Of a stretch of DNA of 64,000 nucleotides, positions 14,352 through 23,107 are shown in pieces (within the stretch, counting starts at the first letter, position 1; each line of letters begins with the position of its first letter). The notes under the pieces are model-generated. The model was not told where the DNA came from. It saw nothing but the letters and a program-made list of their open reading frames with translations, and did not search any database. The position numbers and the translations under genes were made by a program. The DNA comes from Armatimonadota bacterium. Lineage in GTDB: Bacteria > Armatimonadota > Fimbriimonadia > Fimbriimonadales > Fimbriimonadaceae. The DNA lies in NCBI GenBank assembly GCA_018268375.1, contig JAFDWS010000001.1, positions 772,627-836,626 on the forward strand, given 5' to 3'.

Positions 14352-17300
14352 ATGCGACTCACCAACTCCTCGCTTTATAACAAGCTTGGTGCCCTGTTCC
14401 TAGCCATTGCGTTCCTCGTCATGCCGAGCCTCGCGCTCGCCAGCGAAGAGAACGTCGTGCTCAGCTTCGGGCAGCAGGACATGCTTTACCTCGTCGTTTC
14501 GGGCGTGATCGGCATCCTCGCCATCATCGTGGCCCTCGCGATCCGGTCCAAGGTTCTTGCCCAGTCGCCTGGCGACGACCGCATGAAAGAGGTCGGTAAG
14601 GCCATCAATGATGGCGCCATGGCCTATCTGGCCAAGCAGCGCAACACGATCTCCGTGTTCGTCGTGCTTCTCGGCATTGGCCTTGGCGCACTCTTTACGT
14701 CGCGCTACGACGTCAAGACCGGCGTTGCTATGGCCTTGGCCTTCGTCGGCGGCGTCGCTGCCTCCTACATCGCAGGCTACATGGGAATGACAATGGCCGT
14801 GGCAGCGAACATGCGCACGGCCGCCGCTGCCCTGACCAAGTTCAGCAAGTCCCTTGAGACCGCCTTCCGCGCCGGCGCTGTCGCTGGCCTCTTCACGGTC
14901 GGCATGGGCCTCATCGGCGCCACCGTCATCTTCTTCGTCGGTGGTCCGAGCGCGATGCGGCTCCTGATCGGATTTGGATTCGGCGGTTCGCTCGCCGCCC
15001 TCTTCATGAGGGTCGGCGGTGGCATCTTCACCAAAGCGGCCGACGTCGGAGCCGACCTGGTCGGCAAGGTCGAAGCCGGAATTCCGGAAGACGATCCCCG
15101 CAACCCGGCTGTCATCGCTGACAACGTCGGAGACAACGTCGGCGACTGCGCCGGCATGGCCGCCGACGTTTTTGAGTCTTACGAGGTCACCCTGGTCGCC
15201 GCCATCGTCTTGGGCGCCGCGACAGCTTCCTTGTTCGATCAATCGACCTGGATGAAGCTGATCCTCTTCGCCCTTATGGCGCGCGGCGTCGGCATCATCG
15301 CCTCGGTCTTCGGTGTCTTCATGGTCAAGGGCAGCGACAACGTGGACGACGATGCCCTCAAGCCCATTTCCCGAGGCTTCCTCGGCTCGGCCTCCATCGC
15401 TACGGTCCTGACCCTTGTCCTGGCCTACGTGATGATGGGCGGTACGGGTGCCAAGATCTCCTCGACCCAGTTCACGACTCCCGAACAAATCCAATTTGAC
15501 CATACCAAGAAGATCCTCGACGTGCGCGACAAACTCGCGGCACGGCTGAAAGAGGAGACTTATCAGGTCAAGGCCGACGAGATCATTCGCGAGCCCGAAA
15601 TCAAGGAGATGTTCCCGGTCGAGGCAGAGGCACAGAACGCCATCCAAATGGCTCTCTCGACCCGAGCTGACCAGTTGAAGAAGCCTGAGCCGCTCTCCGG
15701 CTACACCAAAGTCGACTGGGCGGACAAGAACAATCCAGTCGTTAACTACGCCTCGCAATACACGCCCATCGACGAGATGCTCAAGCAGGGCCAAAACCCG
15801 TCGACACCGCCGAAACCCACGATCTCGACCCTGGGCGAGAGGTTCGCTTCCGGCGACTATCGCATCTTCAAAGTTGAGCTGACTTCGACTCCGTTTACCC
15901 AGCCTGGCCAGCCGAAACCGGCGCCGACGGTGAACACGGTCTTCTTTGGCCCGATCACAAAGGTCGACCTGGACAAGGTCGTTTCGGAGGCCACGAAACG
16001 AGGCCAAGGACAGAAGATTGAGGTCAAGGGTGACGGCTACCCCGTCTCGTTCTACGCGAACCGCGATGGCAAGGTCGTGGCCGGTGTCAGCGATCCGAGC
16101 AACGAGGTCAAGCTCGACCGCGTCGGCAACGCCATCCAGCTCTCGTACTATAAGGAGCCGGTCGACAAGGTCAAGAAGATGGTGGAGGAGCAGGCTGCCA
16201 ATCCCAGCCAGATGCCTCCGCCCATGGAGCAGATCTCCAATGTATCTGTGAAGTTCAAGCCAGTCGAGTGGTGGCGGTTCTTCCTCTGCATCTTCTTCGG
16301 CATCGTCATGGCCTCCATGTTCGAGCGCCTCACCGACTACTACGTGAGCACGCACAAGAAGCCGGTCAAGGAAGTCGCCGACGTGGCGACCGCAGGCCCG
16401 GCACCGATGATCATCCAAGGCTTCGCCCTTGGCCTTGAGTCGTCGTTCTTCAGTGTCGCCGCGATCGTCGTCTGTCTCATCATGCCGTTGCTCATCTTCA
16501 ACCCGATGGACTACGGCAACTACATCTTGTCGTTCTACGGCATCGCCCTCGTCGGCCTCGGCTTGCTGACGACCACCGGCTACATCCTCGCGATGGACAC
16601 CTTTGGTCCGATCAGCGACAACGCGCAGGGCGTCTTTGAGATGTCCGGCGCAGGCCACGACGACCCTGTCGCAAGCAAGGGCATCCAGCGCCTCGACGCT
16701 GCCGGTAACACGACCAAGGCCCTCACCAAGGGCTTTGCCATCGCGACCGCCGTCGTCGCAGCGACTGCCCTATTCCACTCCTATGTGGAGCAGACGATGC
16801 TGGAAGGCATTGGCATGCGCATCGACGTTCCCGAAATCTTCCTCGGGTTCTTGATCGGTGGCGCCGCTCCGTTCCTCTTCTCCGCCTTCTCGATCAACGC
16901 TGTGGGCCGCGCGGCCTTCCAGTTGATCAACGAGGTGCGCGCCCAGTTCAAGGCTGATCCTGGCATCATGAAGGGCACGAGCAAGCCTGACTACGGCCGC
17001 TGCGTGGCGATCGTTACCGCGGCCGCCCAGCGCGAGCTGATGGGCCCGGGCATCCTCGCGATCGCCCTGCCGATCGTCGTCGCGTTCGGCTTCAGCATCG
17101 GCAAGGCTCCGACGGAGATCGGCGGACACATGTACAACCTGACCGGCGCCCAGGCGCTCGGCGGCTTCCTCGCCGGTTGTATCCTGTCCGGCCAGCTCAT
17201 GGCCGTCCTGCTCGCCAACTCCGGCGGCATCTGGGACAACGCCAAGAAGCTGATCGAGGACGGCCTGCACGGTGGTAAAGGGACGGAAGCCCACAAGGCC

Positions 17301-17627
17301 GGTGTCGTCTGCGACACCGTCGGCGATCCGTTCAAGGACACCGCCGGCCCCGCGCTGAACCCGCTCATCAAGGTCATGAACTTGATCGCGTTGCTGCTCG
17401 CACCGTACATCATCATGCCGCTGAGCACGCCGATCTTGGTGGCGATCACGGTCGTCGGCCTCGCCGCCCTGGCCTTCTCGATCGCGTTCTCGAAGCGCGC
17501 TTCGATCGGATCAGAGATGGCATCGGCGAACGCGAGCGCAGCGGCTCCCGCCGTGGAGTCGAAGAAAGCGGCCAAGGCACCGGAAGCCCCGGCGCCAGAG
17601 CCAGAACCCGAGAAGGAAGAGTCGTAA
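14352..17627 (+). CDS. hppA: Membrane-bound ion-pumping pyrophosphatase with large insertion
   Basis: This couples pyrophosphate hydrolysis to proton (or sodium) export. It is a 1091-residue protein; the family is usually 660-800. The catalytic loop carries DVGADLVGK (from D231), then DDPRNP and ADNVGDNVGDCAGMAADVFE. GNTTKALT has lysine at 789 and threonine at 792, the signature of potassium-independent H+-PPases. Between helix 8 (VLTLVLAYVMM) and the next helix (WWRFFLCIFFGIVMASMFE) lies an extra domain of about 268 residues (about 369-636), on the side opposite the catalytic loop and so extracytoplasmic. The C-terminus is Ala/Pro/Glu-rich. The start at ATG 14352 has AGGA 8 nt upstream and begins a signal-peptide-like segment. 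An upstream GTG (14259), 9 nt after a TATCCT box, would give a longer leader. Confidence 0.93.
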   Translation: MRLTNSSLYNKLGALFLAIAFLVMPSLALASEENVVLSFGQQDMLYLVVSGVIGILAIIVALAIRSKVLAQSPGDDRMKEVGKAINDGAMAYLAKQRNTISVFVVLLGIGLGALFTSRYDVKTGVAMALAFVGGVAASYIAGYMGMTMAVAANMRTAAAALTKFSKSLETAFRAGAVAGLFTVGMGLIGATVIFFVGGPSAMRLLIGFGFGGSLAALFMRVGGGIFTKAADVGADLVGKVEAGIPEDDPRNPAVIADNVGDNVGDCAGMAADVFESYEVTLVAAIVLGAATASLFDQSTWMKLILFALMARGVGIIASVFGVFMVKGSDNVDDDALKPISRGFLGSASIATVLTLVLAYVMMGGTGAKISSTQFTTPEQIQFDHTKKILDVRDKLAARLKEETYQVKADEIIREPEIKEMFPVEAEAQNAIQMALSTRADQLKKPEPLSGYTKVDWADKNNPVVNYASQYTPIDEMLKQGQNPSTPPKPTISTLGERFASGDYRIFKVELTSTPFTQPGQPKPAPTVNTVFFGPITKVDLDKVVSEATKRGQGQKIEVKGDGYPVSFYANRDGKVVAGVSDPSNEVKLDRVGNAIQLSYYKEPVDKVKKMVEEQAANPSQMPPPMEQISNVSVKFKPVEWWRFFLCIFFGIVMASMFERLTDYYVSTHKKPVKEVADVATAGPAPMIIQGFALGLESSFFSVAAIVVCLIMPLLIFNPMDYGNYILSFYGIALVGLGLLTTTGYILAMDTFGPISDNAQGVFEMSGAGHDDPVASKGIQRLDAAGNTTKALTKGFAIATAVVAATALFHSYVEQTMLEGIGMRIDVPEIFLGFLIGGAAPFLFSAFSINAVGRAAFQLINEVRAQFKADPGIMKGTSKPDYGRCVAIVTAAAQRELMGPGILAIALPIVVAFGFSIGKAPTEIGGHMYNLTGAQALGGFLAGCILSGQLMAVLLANSGGIWDNAKKLIEDGLHGGKGTEAHKAGVVCDTVGDPFKDTAGPALNPLIKVMNLIALLLAPYIIMPLSTPILVAITVVGLAALAFSIAFSKRASIGSEMASANASAAAPAVESKKAAKAPEAPAPEPEPEKEES

Positions 17628-17649
17628 GGCTCGCCTTCCTCAGAACGAG

Positions 17650-17678
17650 GAGCCCGTCCCGGAGTCCGGGGCGGGCTC
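17650..17678 (+). terminator. Rho-independent terminator of the pyrophosphatase gene
   Basis: An 11-bp stem (17650-17660 with 17668-17678, one G-T pair) is followed by TTTCATTTTT and lies 22 nt after the stop codon. Confidence 0.85.
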
Positions 17679-17729
17679 TTTCATTTTTGGGGACGCGGGC
17701 TTTAGCCCGTTCTTGGAAGGTCGGGATCA

Positions 17730-17797
17730 GTGGCCCGGCTTGGTAGCGGGCAATGCCAGCGCCCACTCGATACAAACAAACTGCGCTGCAAGCCGGG
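17730..17797 (+). repeat. 67-nt palindromic element R2, copy 2
   Basis: The left arm GTGGCCCGGCTTGGTAGC (17730-17747) and right arm GCTGCAAGCCGGG (17785-17797) are the same as at 1119-1185, with one substitution in the left arm. The inner 37 nt differ. It lies in the gap 17679-18006, which holds no gene. Confidence 0.65.
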
Positions 17798-17840
17798 TGG
17801 AGATCCTGTCCCCTGCATAAGGCGATCGAAATGATCCTCA

Positions 17841-17907
17841 AGCCCCGGCTTGCAGCGAATTTGCGGCGGGCAGGACGGTGCGAAAGGCGATTGCCAAGCC
17901 GGACCAC
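17841..17907 (-). repeat. 67-nt palindromic element R2, copy 3 (inverted)
   Basis: Read on the minus strand, a GTGGTCCGGCTTGGCAA left arm (17907-17891) and a GCTGCAAGCCGGGGCT right arm (17856-17841) have the same spacing as the other two copies. It is head-to-head with copy 2, 43 nt away. Confidence 0.6.
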
Positions 17908-18006
17908 GGCTCCCTAAGGGAGATCCCTCCGCTTCCGTCGCGCCGGAAGCGCTCTGGTCGGTCGGGATGACAGGTGGGCGGAAGGGGCAAGTCCGGCAAC
18001 AAAAGA

Positions 18007-18034
18007 GCGGCCCGAGCGAAACCGCCCGGGCCGC
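18007..18034 (-). terminator. Terminator of the minus-strand subtilase gene
   Basis: GCGGCCCG and CGGGCCGC form an 8-bp stem. On the minus strand it is followed by TCTTTTG and lies 13 nt beyond the stop codon. Confidence 0.75.
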
Positions 18035-18047
18035 CTTGTCAGTGAAC

Positions 18048-19787
18048 CTAGTTGCGAATCGTAGCGATCAGGCGACCGCGACGGACGACTTCCGTGAACG
18101 GAGTGCCCGGCTCACCGCGCCGGCCGACCGGCGAGAACACACGGATGGCGGACTTCACTGTTCCGTCGCCACCGATGTAGTTGGCCATTCCCGTCGTGAT
18201 GCTGCCGTCGAAGTCAACGATAGAGCCGTCCCTCGGCAACGAAGCCGACTTGACCACGTCCCACTTGACGGTCGAGTAGTTCCAGAGGAACACCTGAGCG
18301 GTCAAAGCGGGACCGGCGGTGCCGGTGATGCGGAAGCTAGCCGTCAAGCCAGCGACCGAGCCGGAAGGAGCCGTCACCTTGTAGTTGACCTGCGTGATCG
18401 AAGACTCGCCAATGGCCTGCACCTTAGCGCTCCTGACTTGCCACCCCGCGCCAGAGCCGGACTGGACGTTGGCCAGCGTGCCGCTCAGGTACGTACCCTG
18501 GAGCGTCGTGACGAAGTTGGCCGGATAGACGGTCGGTGTGGTGCGCGAAGCAAAAGCGGCAACGGCGGCGCGATAGAGGTTCACGCGGCCATGGCCGAAC
18601 ACGTTGGGGTCACCAATGATGTCGCACGTGTTGTAGACGATCTGCTGGACCTCGTTCGGCTTCAAAGCCGGGTTGATCGACCAGACCATCGCGCAAACAC
18701 CGTTGGCGATGGGAGTGGCCATGCTCGTTCCGCTCAGAACGACGTAGCCGCCGCCCAGACCCGTCGACAGAATGTTGTTGCCCGGTGCGAACAGGGCGAC
18801 TCCCCGGCCGAACGCAGAGAAACCTGCGCGGCCGTCGTTCTCGTCCGATGCGCCAACAACGATCGTATCCTTGTAGCTGAAACCAGAGAGGTTGCGGGCA
18901 TCGTTTCCGGCCGCATAGAGGAAGAGTGCCCCTCTCGTCTTGCAGTAGGCACCGGTGGTGTTCACAGCGGGGTCGTCAACGCCGGAGTAACTCGCGCTGA
19001 TCACCTTGGAGCCGTGGTCGGCTGCCCAACGTGCGCCGGCGAAAATGTCGTCGCCGGAAGCGCTGCCACTAGGATCGTTGGATGTCCTGACCGGCCGTAG
19101 GCGGAAGTTCCAGCCTTCTCCAACGACGCCAAGGCTGTTGTTGCCTTGGGCACAGATGTCGCCGGCAACGTGGGTACCGTGCCCGTTGATGTCTTGAACG
19201 TTGCCACCGGAGGCCTCGTCCTTGCGGTCCACGGAGTTGTAGCCCGGAACAAGCAGGTTCCTCAAATCCTCATGGGTCTTGTCAACGCCCGTGTCGACCA
19301 TGGTGACAGTGACGTTGTTCGTTCCCGTCCAGAGGAACCAAGCCTCCTCCGAGTGCATCACGCGATGGTGCCATTGCTGGGAAAACTTGGGATCGTTCGG
19401 ACTGCGCTTCTGAGCGACCGGATAGCGCTTCCAGTTGGGAACGGCATATTCATAGTCCCCTGTGCTCATCAACTGCCGGGAGAAAGCGTTCTCGTCGGAA
19501 CCACCGGGAACCCGGACGATGAGCCAGTCCACCTCGGGATAGCGGTTCGTTGTGTACGCGCGAAGGCGCTCGACAGCCCGCTGATGCACAACGGCGATCT
19601 CAGCATTGCTCAGGCCGCGTGCCTTGAGGGCCACTGCCTGTTCGGGCCGGACGATCATCGTGCCCGTGAACTCGAGCACGCCTCGTTGTTGGACGAATGG
19701 CCCGTTGACACCTCCAGCTCCTCCGGCCATCGCCACAGGAGCCAGGGCTAACGCCAGCAGACCCATAGAGAGGGATTTGTTAAACAT
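18048..19787 (-). CDS. Secreted subtilisin-like (S8) serine protease
   Basis: This is a 579-residue exported protease. It has a signal peptide (residues 1-21, LLALALAPVAMA) and a propeptide region (about 35-125). The catalytic domain has Asp165 in VTMVDTGVD, His203 in NGHGTHVAG, oxyanion Asn295 in AAGND and Ser355 in SGTSMATP. A C-terminal extension (about 425-579) carries GTYLSGTLANV, QVFLWNYSTVKWD and NYIGGDGTVKSAI and appears homologous to the ends of the proteins at 3446, 36135 and 52035. It is clearly paralogous to the protease at 36135: ENAFSRQLMSTGDYEY versus ENSLAKQLMSTGLYEY. Cell-surface or extracellular proteolysis is expected. No obvious ribosome binding site precedes the ATG; the Met at residue 8 is an alternative. 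Confidence 0.93.
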   Translation of the reverse strand: MFNKSLSMGLLALALAPVAMAGGAGGVNGPFVQQRGVLEFTGTMIVRPEQAVALKARGLSNAEIAVVHQRAVERLRAYTTNRYPEVDWLIVRVPGGSDENAFSRQLMSTGDYEYAVPNWKRYPVAQKRSPNDPKFSQQWHHRVMHSEEAWFLWTGTNNVTVTMVDTGVDKTHEDLRNLLVPGYNSVDRKDEASGGNVQDINGHGTHVAGDICAQGNNSLGVVGEGWNFRLRPVRTSNDPSGSASGDDIFAGARWAADHGSKVISASYSGVDDPAVNTTGAYCKTRGALFLYAAGNDARNLSGFSYKDTIVVGASDENDGRAGFSAFGRGVALFAPGNNILSTGLGGGYVVLSGTSMATPIANGVCAMVWSINPALKPNEVQQIVYNTCDIIGDPNVFGHGRVNLYRAAVAAFASRTTPTVYPANFVTTLQGTYLSGTLANVQSGSGAGWQVRSAKVQAIGESSITQVNYKVTAPSGSVAGLTASFRITGTAGPALTAQVFLWNYSTVKWDVVKSASLPRDGSIVDFDGSITTGMANYIGGDGTVKSAIRVFSPVGRRGEPGTPFTEVVRRGRLIATIRN

Positions 19788-19898
19788 AGGGATTTTAAGT
19801 ATACGCGCTTCTAGGTTTTTGCGATACTGGAGTTACGACACATTACGATCATCTTTAGTTCGATGCACGGGCCAGTGGACTCTCGCACCAGCCTCGGC

Positions 19899-19904
19899 TA
19901 AACT
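19899..19904 (+). promoter_or_regulatory. -10 box TAAACT, leaderless start
   Basis: TAAACT is followed after 6 nt by the ATG at 19911, with no ribosome binding site. The spacing argues for this ATG rather than the GTG at 19905. Confidence 0.5.
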
Positions 19905-19910
19905 GTGGGA

Positions 19911-20153
19911 ATGGCAGACATTGAGGACGTGCGTGCGACCAAGCAGGTGCGGAGCGAGTTCGGGAGGAAGATGATCGACGTGACCCAGGCCGATGTCAGG
20001 GTCATGCACGGAGTGGCCTACATTCGGGGCGTGGTCAAGCCGATCGTTGGCGGCCCCAGCGACCTGAAGCAGGCGATGCACACCGTCGCCCACGGGCTCG
20101 TCCAGAAGCGCATCATCCGCGAAATGATCATCGACTGCTCGTACCGCATTTGA
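19911..20153 (+). CDS. Small hypothetical protein coupled to a CoA-transferase gene
   Basis: This is an 80-residue soluble protein: MADIEDVRATKQVRSEFGRK, then VTQADVRVMHGVAYIRGVV, a central helix and REMIIDCSYRI. The alternating beta/helix/beta order with HGVAYIRGVV could be a small BON-like or ferredoxin-like fold, but I do not recognise the family. Its stop overlaps the TTG start of the CoA-transferase gene (TTGA), so the two should be made together. This suggests, without proving, a subunit or regulatory relationship. Confidence 0.65.
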   Translation: MADIEDVRATKQVRSEFGRKMIDVTQADVRVMHGVAYIRGVVKPIVGGPSDLKQAMHTVAHGLVQKRIIREMIIDCSYRI

Positions 20154-21790
20154 CCTCCTTCAAGACTGTCACACCGGAGGAAGCGGTCAGCCTCGTCAAA
20201 AGCGGGGACCGTGTCTACGTCGGCTCCAACTGCGCACAGCCGAGCACTCTTTGTTCTGCCCTCACGCGACGTCACGGCGAACTGCGCAACATCGAGGTCG
20301 TCCACCTCTTGACCTTTGGCGAGGCTCCCTACTGCGCCACCGGGATGGAGGACAGCTTTCGCCACTCCGCCTTCTTTATCGCTGCCAACACCCGCCAAGC
20401 CGTCGCCGAAGGCCGGGCGGACTACATCCCCGTCTTCCTGAGCGAGATCCCCTTCCTGTTCTCGAGCGGCCAACTCCCTATCGATGTCGCCATGGTCGCG
20501 GTCGCCCCGCCCGACGAACACGGCTACTGCAGCCTCGGAATCAGCGTCGACATCGGAATGTCTGCCTGCCGGAGCGCCCGGGTCGTCATCGCCGAGATCC
20601 AGCCGAGGATGCCACGCACCCACGGCGACAGCGCGCTGCACGTCAGCGAGATCGCGGCTTTCTGCACCTCCAAGCAACCGCTGGTCCAGCACGCGTCCGA
20701 GCCGCCAGACGCTGTGAGCCGCGCCATCGCCGCGAACATCGCCCCTCTCGTGCGGGATGGGGCTTGCCTTCAGACAGGTTTCGGCAAGCTTCCGGGTGCC
20801 GTGCTTGAGGCCCTGCACGACAAGAACGACTTAGGCGTCCATACCGAGATGTTCTCGGACGAACTGGTCGCATTGGTCGCCAACGGCAACATCAACGGCC
20901 GGCGCAAGACTCTTCACCGGGGCAAGGTCGTGACCACCTTTGCCATCGGGACGGACAAGCTTTACGAAGAAGTCCACGACAATCCGTTCTACGAGTTCCG
21001 CCCCACCGAGCAAGTGAACGACCCCTGGATCATCGCCCAGAACGAAGACATGGTCGCGATCAACAGCGCCATCGAGGTCGATTTGACGGGCCAAGTCGTC
21101 GCCGATTCGATCGGGCCTCGGTTCTACAGCGGCATCGGCGGCCAAGTGGACTTCATCCGAGGGGCCGGCCGTTCGAAGCGGGGCCGCCCCATCATTGCGC
21201 TCCCCTCCACGGCCCTGGGCGGCAAAGCAAGCCGGATCACCGCCTGCCTGAAACCCCATTCCGGCGTCGTGACCACTCGGGGCGACGTCCATTACATCGT
21301 CACAGAGTACGGGGTCGCTTACCTTCGCGGCCGATCGATCCGAGAGCGGGCAGAGGCACTCATTGAAATCGCGCACCCCTCTTTCCGCGACGAGCTTCGG
21401 GAGACGGCCCGCGAGTTGGGCTACTGCGGCACACGGCCAAAGCGGGTCTTCGAAGGGTTCGACGAGCTCCCTGGGGCGAGTTTGCGGCGAAGGTTTGTCC
21501 GCAAACACGACGGCGATTCCATGGCAACCTTGGAGATCGACCCGGCCGAAAACAGCGCGTTACTGACGCTCCAAACCGACGAGCCCCATGGCGACAAAGA
21601 CTGGGCAGCCTGGGTGGGATTGGCGGAGGAACTGCGGCTATGGCGACTTGGCATCCTGGTGACCAAGGGAGACCGGACGTCTCTGCGTGAAATCCAAGCC
21701 CTCGGCATTCCGTGGGAGGAACGTCCGGTGAAGTCCGGAGTCGTGATTACCCTTCGGCTCCGCGAATGGGATAGCCGCCACCAGCAATAG
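20150..21790 (+). CDS. Acetyl-CoA hydrolase/4-hydroxybutyrate CoA-transferase family protein
   Basis: This transfers CoA between acyl groups through a glutamyl-CoA intermediate. It is 546 residues; typical family members are about 430. N-domain features are GDRVYVGSNCAQPSTLCSAL and VAPPDEHGYCSLG. The second domain has GFGKLPGAVLEAL, VHTEMFSDELV (the likely catalytic Glu), the glycine-rich FYSGIGGQVDFIRGA and VVTTRGDVHYIVTEYG. The last 110 residues (about 437-546) are an extra domain (ENSALLTLQ, GDKDWAAWVGLAEELRLW, RTSLREIQALGIPWEE) that I do not recognise. The TTG start overlaps the upstream stop. A role in acetate, butyrate or 4-hydroxybutyrate activation is possible; the substrate is not defined by the sequence. 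Confidence 0.85.
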   Translation: MTSFKTVTPEEAVSLVKSGDRVYVGSNCAQPSTLCSALTRRHGELRNIEVVHLLTFGEAPYCATGMEDSFRHSAFFIAANTRQAVAEGRADYIPVFLSEIPFLFSSGQLPIDVAMVAVAPPDEHGYCSLGISVDIGMSACRSARVVIAEIQPRMPRTHGDSALHVSEIAAFCTSKQPLVQHASEPPDAVSRAIAANIAPLVRDGACLQTGFGKLPGAVLEALHDKNDLGVHTEMFSDELVALVANGNINGRRKTLHRGKVVTTFAIGTDKLYEEVHDNPFYEFRPTEQVNDPWIIAQNEDMVAINSAIEVDLTGQVVADSIGPRFYSGIGGQVDFIRGAGRSKRGRPIIALPSTALGGKASRITACLKPHSGVVTTRGDVHYIVTEYGVAYLRGRSIRERAEALIEIAHPSFRDELRETARELGYCGTRPKRVFEGFDELPGASLRRRFVRKHDGDSMATLEIDPAENSALLTLQTDEPHGDKDWAAWVGLAEELRLWRLGILVTKGDRTSLREIQALGIPWEERPVKSGVVITLRLREWDSRHQQ

Positions 21791-21799
21791 AGCCCGTCG

Positions 21800-23107
21800 T
21801 CAGCCGACGCCGATCGCCCGGCCGACGTCGCCCACGAGATAGAAGCTCCCAGTGACCAAGACCACATCGGCCCCCGAGGCAAGGACAGCTTCTAGCCCTG
21901 CTTCAAGGTTGTGATGCGCTGTTGAGGTCTTGAACAACCAACCTGCTTCGCTGTCGAGTTCGTCGGGCTTGCGGGCTCGGTGGAACTCGATCGGCACAAA
22001 ATGGACTTCGTCGACGACAGTTGCGAGGGGCTCGTAGAAGCGTGTCGCGCTATGGCCAGCCAACATCCCCGTCAGGAGGACGATGCGGCCGGGCGGCTCG
22101 GGCAGCCCTCTCAACGAAGCGAGCAACGTGTGGGCCGCATCGCAATTGTGCGCCCCGTCCAGCAAGAATCTCTTGCCGCCGTATTGCGCCCACTGCATGC
22201 GCCCTGGCAGGGCCGTGCGGGCCACCGCAAGCGCGACCTTCCGCGGATCCTTGATCGCTCCCGCCGCTTCACAGGCCATGATGGCGACGGCCATGTTGTG
22301 TGGCTGCGCTGCACCAATCAAACCTGGGATCAGGCGCTCGTAGCTCCCGCCAGGAGTCTCGACCCGGTAGCCGTCCAGCGTCCTGGCGAGCAGATAGTCC
22401 TTGCCATAGCGAAAAATCGGAGCCTGCTGGATCTTGGCGATGGTCTCGACAGCGAGCAACGGCTCTTCCTCAAGGTCGCCCACCACCACCGGCTTCCCTT
22501 CCTTGACAATGCCAGCCTTCTCGATGGCGATGCTCCCGAGGCTGTTCCCCAGGTGCTCGGTGTGGTCCAGAGCGATGCTCACGATGGCGCTGCTTGCGGG
22601 GACGACAACGTTGGTCGCGTCCAATCGCCCTCCCATTCCGACCTCGAGGGCCACAAAGTCTGACTTGTTCTCAGCCCAACACAAGAACCCCATGGCGGTT
22701 TTGAACTCAAACTCTGTCGGCCCTCCGAGTTCGGTTCCTTCCATCGACTGGGCCACGGGCCACAGTTGCTCGACCAGGGCCGCAAAAGCCTCCGGGCTGA
22801 CGAGTTGCTGGGCGCGGTTTGCCGATGTGCCGAACTGCACCCGCTCGCGGACGTTGTAGACAAACGGGCTATACGTCGCCCCGGTCCGCCAACCTTGTTC
22901 CAGCAAGATGCTCTGGGCAAAGGCGGTCACGCTTCCCTTTCCATTTGTCCCGGCGACGTGGACGAACTGCGGTCCCCCAGGAGATCCGAGTTTGTTCTCC
23001 AGGCCGGCCCTCCTCAGGAACTCCTGCATCCGGTCCAAGCCCAGCCTCCAACCACGGCTTTCGAGGCTCGAAACGAGGCGTAGGGCTTCGGAGAACTCCA
23101 GCGGCAT
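21800..23107 (-). CDS. folC: Folylpolyglutamate synthase / dihydrofolate synthase
   Basis: This is a 435-residue cytoplasmic Mur-ligase-like enzyme that adds glutamate to dihydropteroate or folates using ATP. The P-loop HVAGTNGKGSV is at residues 50-60. SPFVYNVRERVQF and FVALEVGMGGRLDATNVV follow, then SIALDHTEHLGNSLGSIAIE, PGRMQWAQYGGKRFLLDGAHN and a C-terminal domain with VLLTGMLAGHS and VLVTGSFYLVGDV. Length and all motifs are normal. A TACGCT box 10 nt before the ATG may be its -10. The long non-coding island 23108-23881 lies upstream. Confidence 0.95.
   Translation of the reverse strand: MPLEFSEALRLVSSLESRGWRLGLDRMQEFLRRAGLENKLGSPGGPQFVHVAGTNGKGSVTAFAQSILLEQGWRTGATYSPFVYNVRERVQFGTSANRAQQLVSPEAFAALVEQLWPVAQSMEGTELGGPTEFEFKTAMGFLCWAENKSDFVALEVGMGGRLDATNVVVPASSAIVSIALDHTEHLGNSLGSIAIEKAGIVKEGKPVVVGDLEEEPLLAVETIAKIQQAPIFRYGKDYLLARTLDGYRVETPGGSYERLIPGLIGAAQPHNMAVAIMACEAAGAIKDPRKVALAVARTALPGRMQWAQYGGKRFLLDGAHNCDAAHTLLASLRGLPEPPGRIVLLTGMLAGHSATRFYEPLATVVDEVHFVPIEFHRARKPDELDSEAGWLFKTSTAHHNLEAGLEAVLASGADVVLVTGSFYLVGDVGRAIGVG

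Noticed and set aside
14400..16658. 752-aa minus-strand open frame opposite the pyrophosphatase
   Set aside because: Its translation is rich in Arg, His, Asp and Gly without domains. It is the antisense frame of a GC-rich gene with strong motifs on the plus strand.
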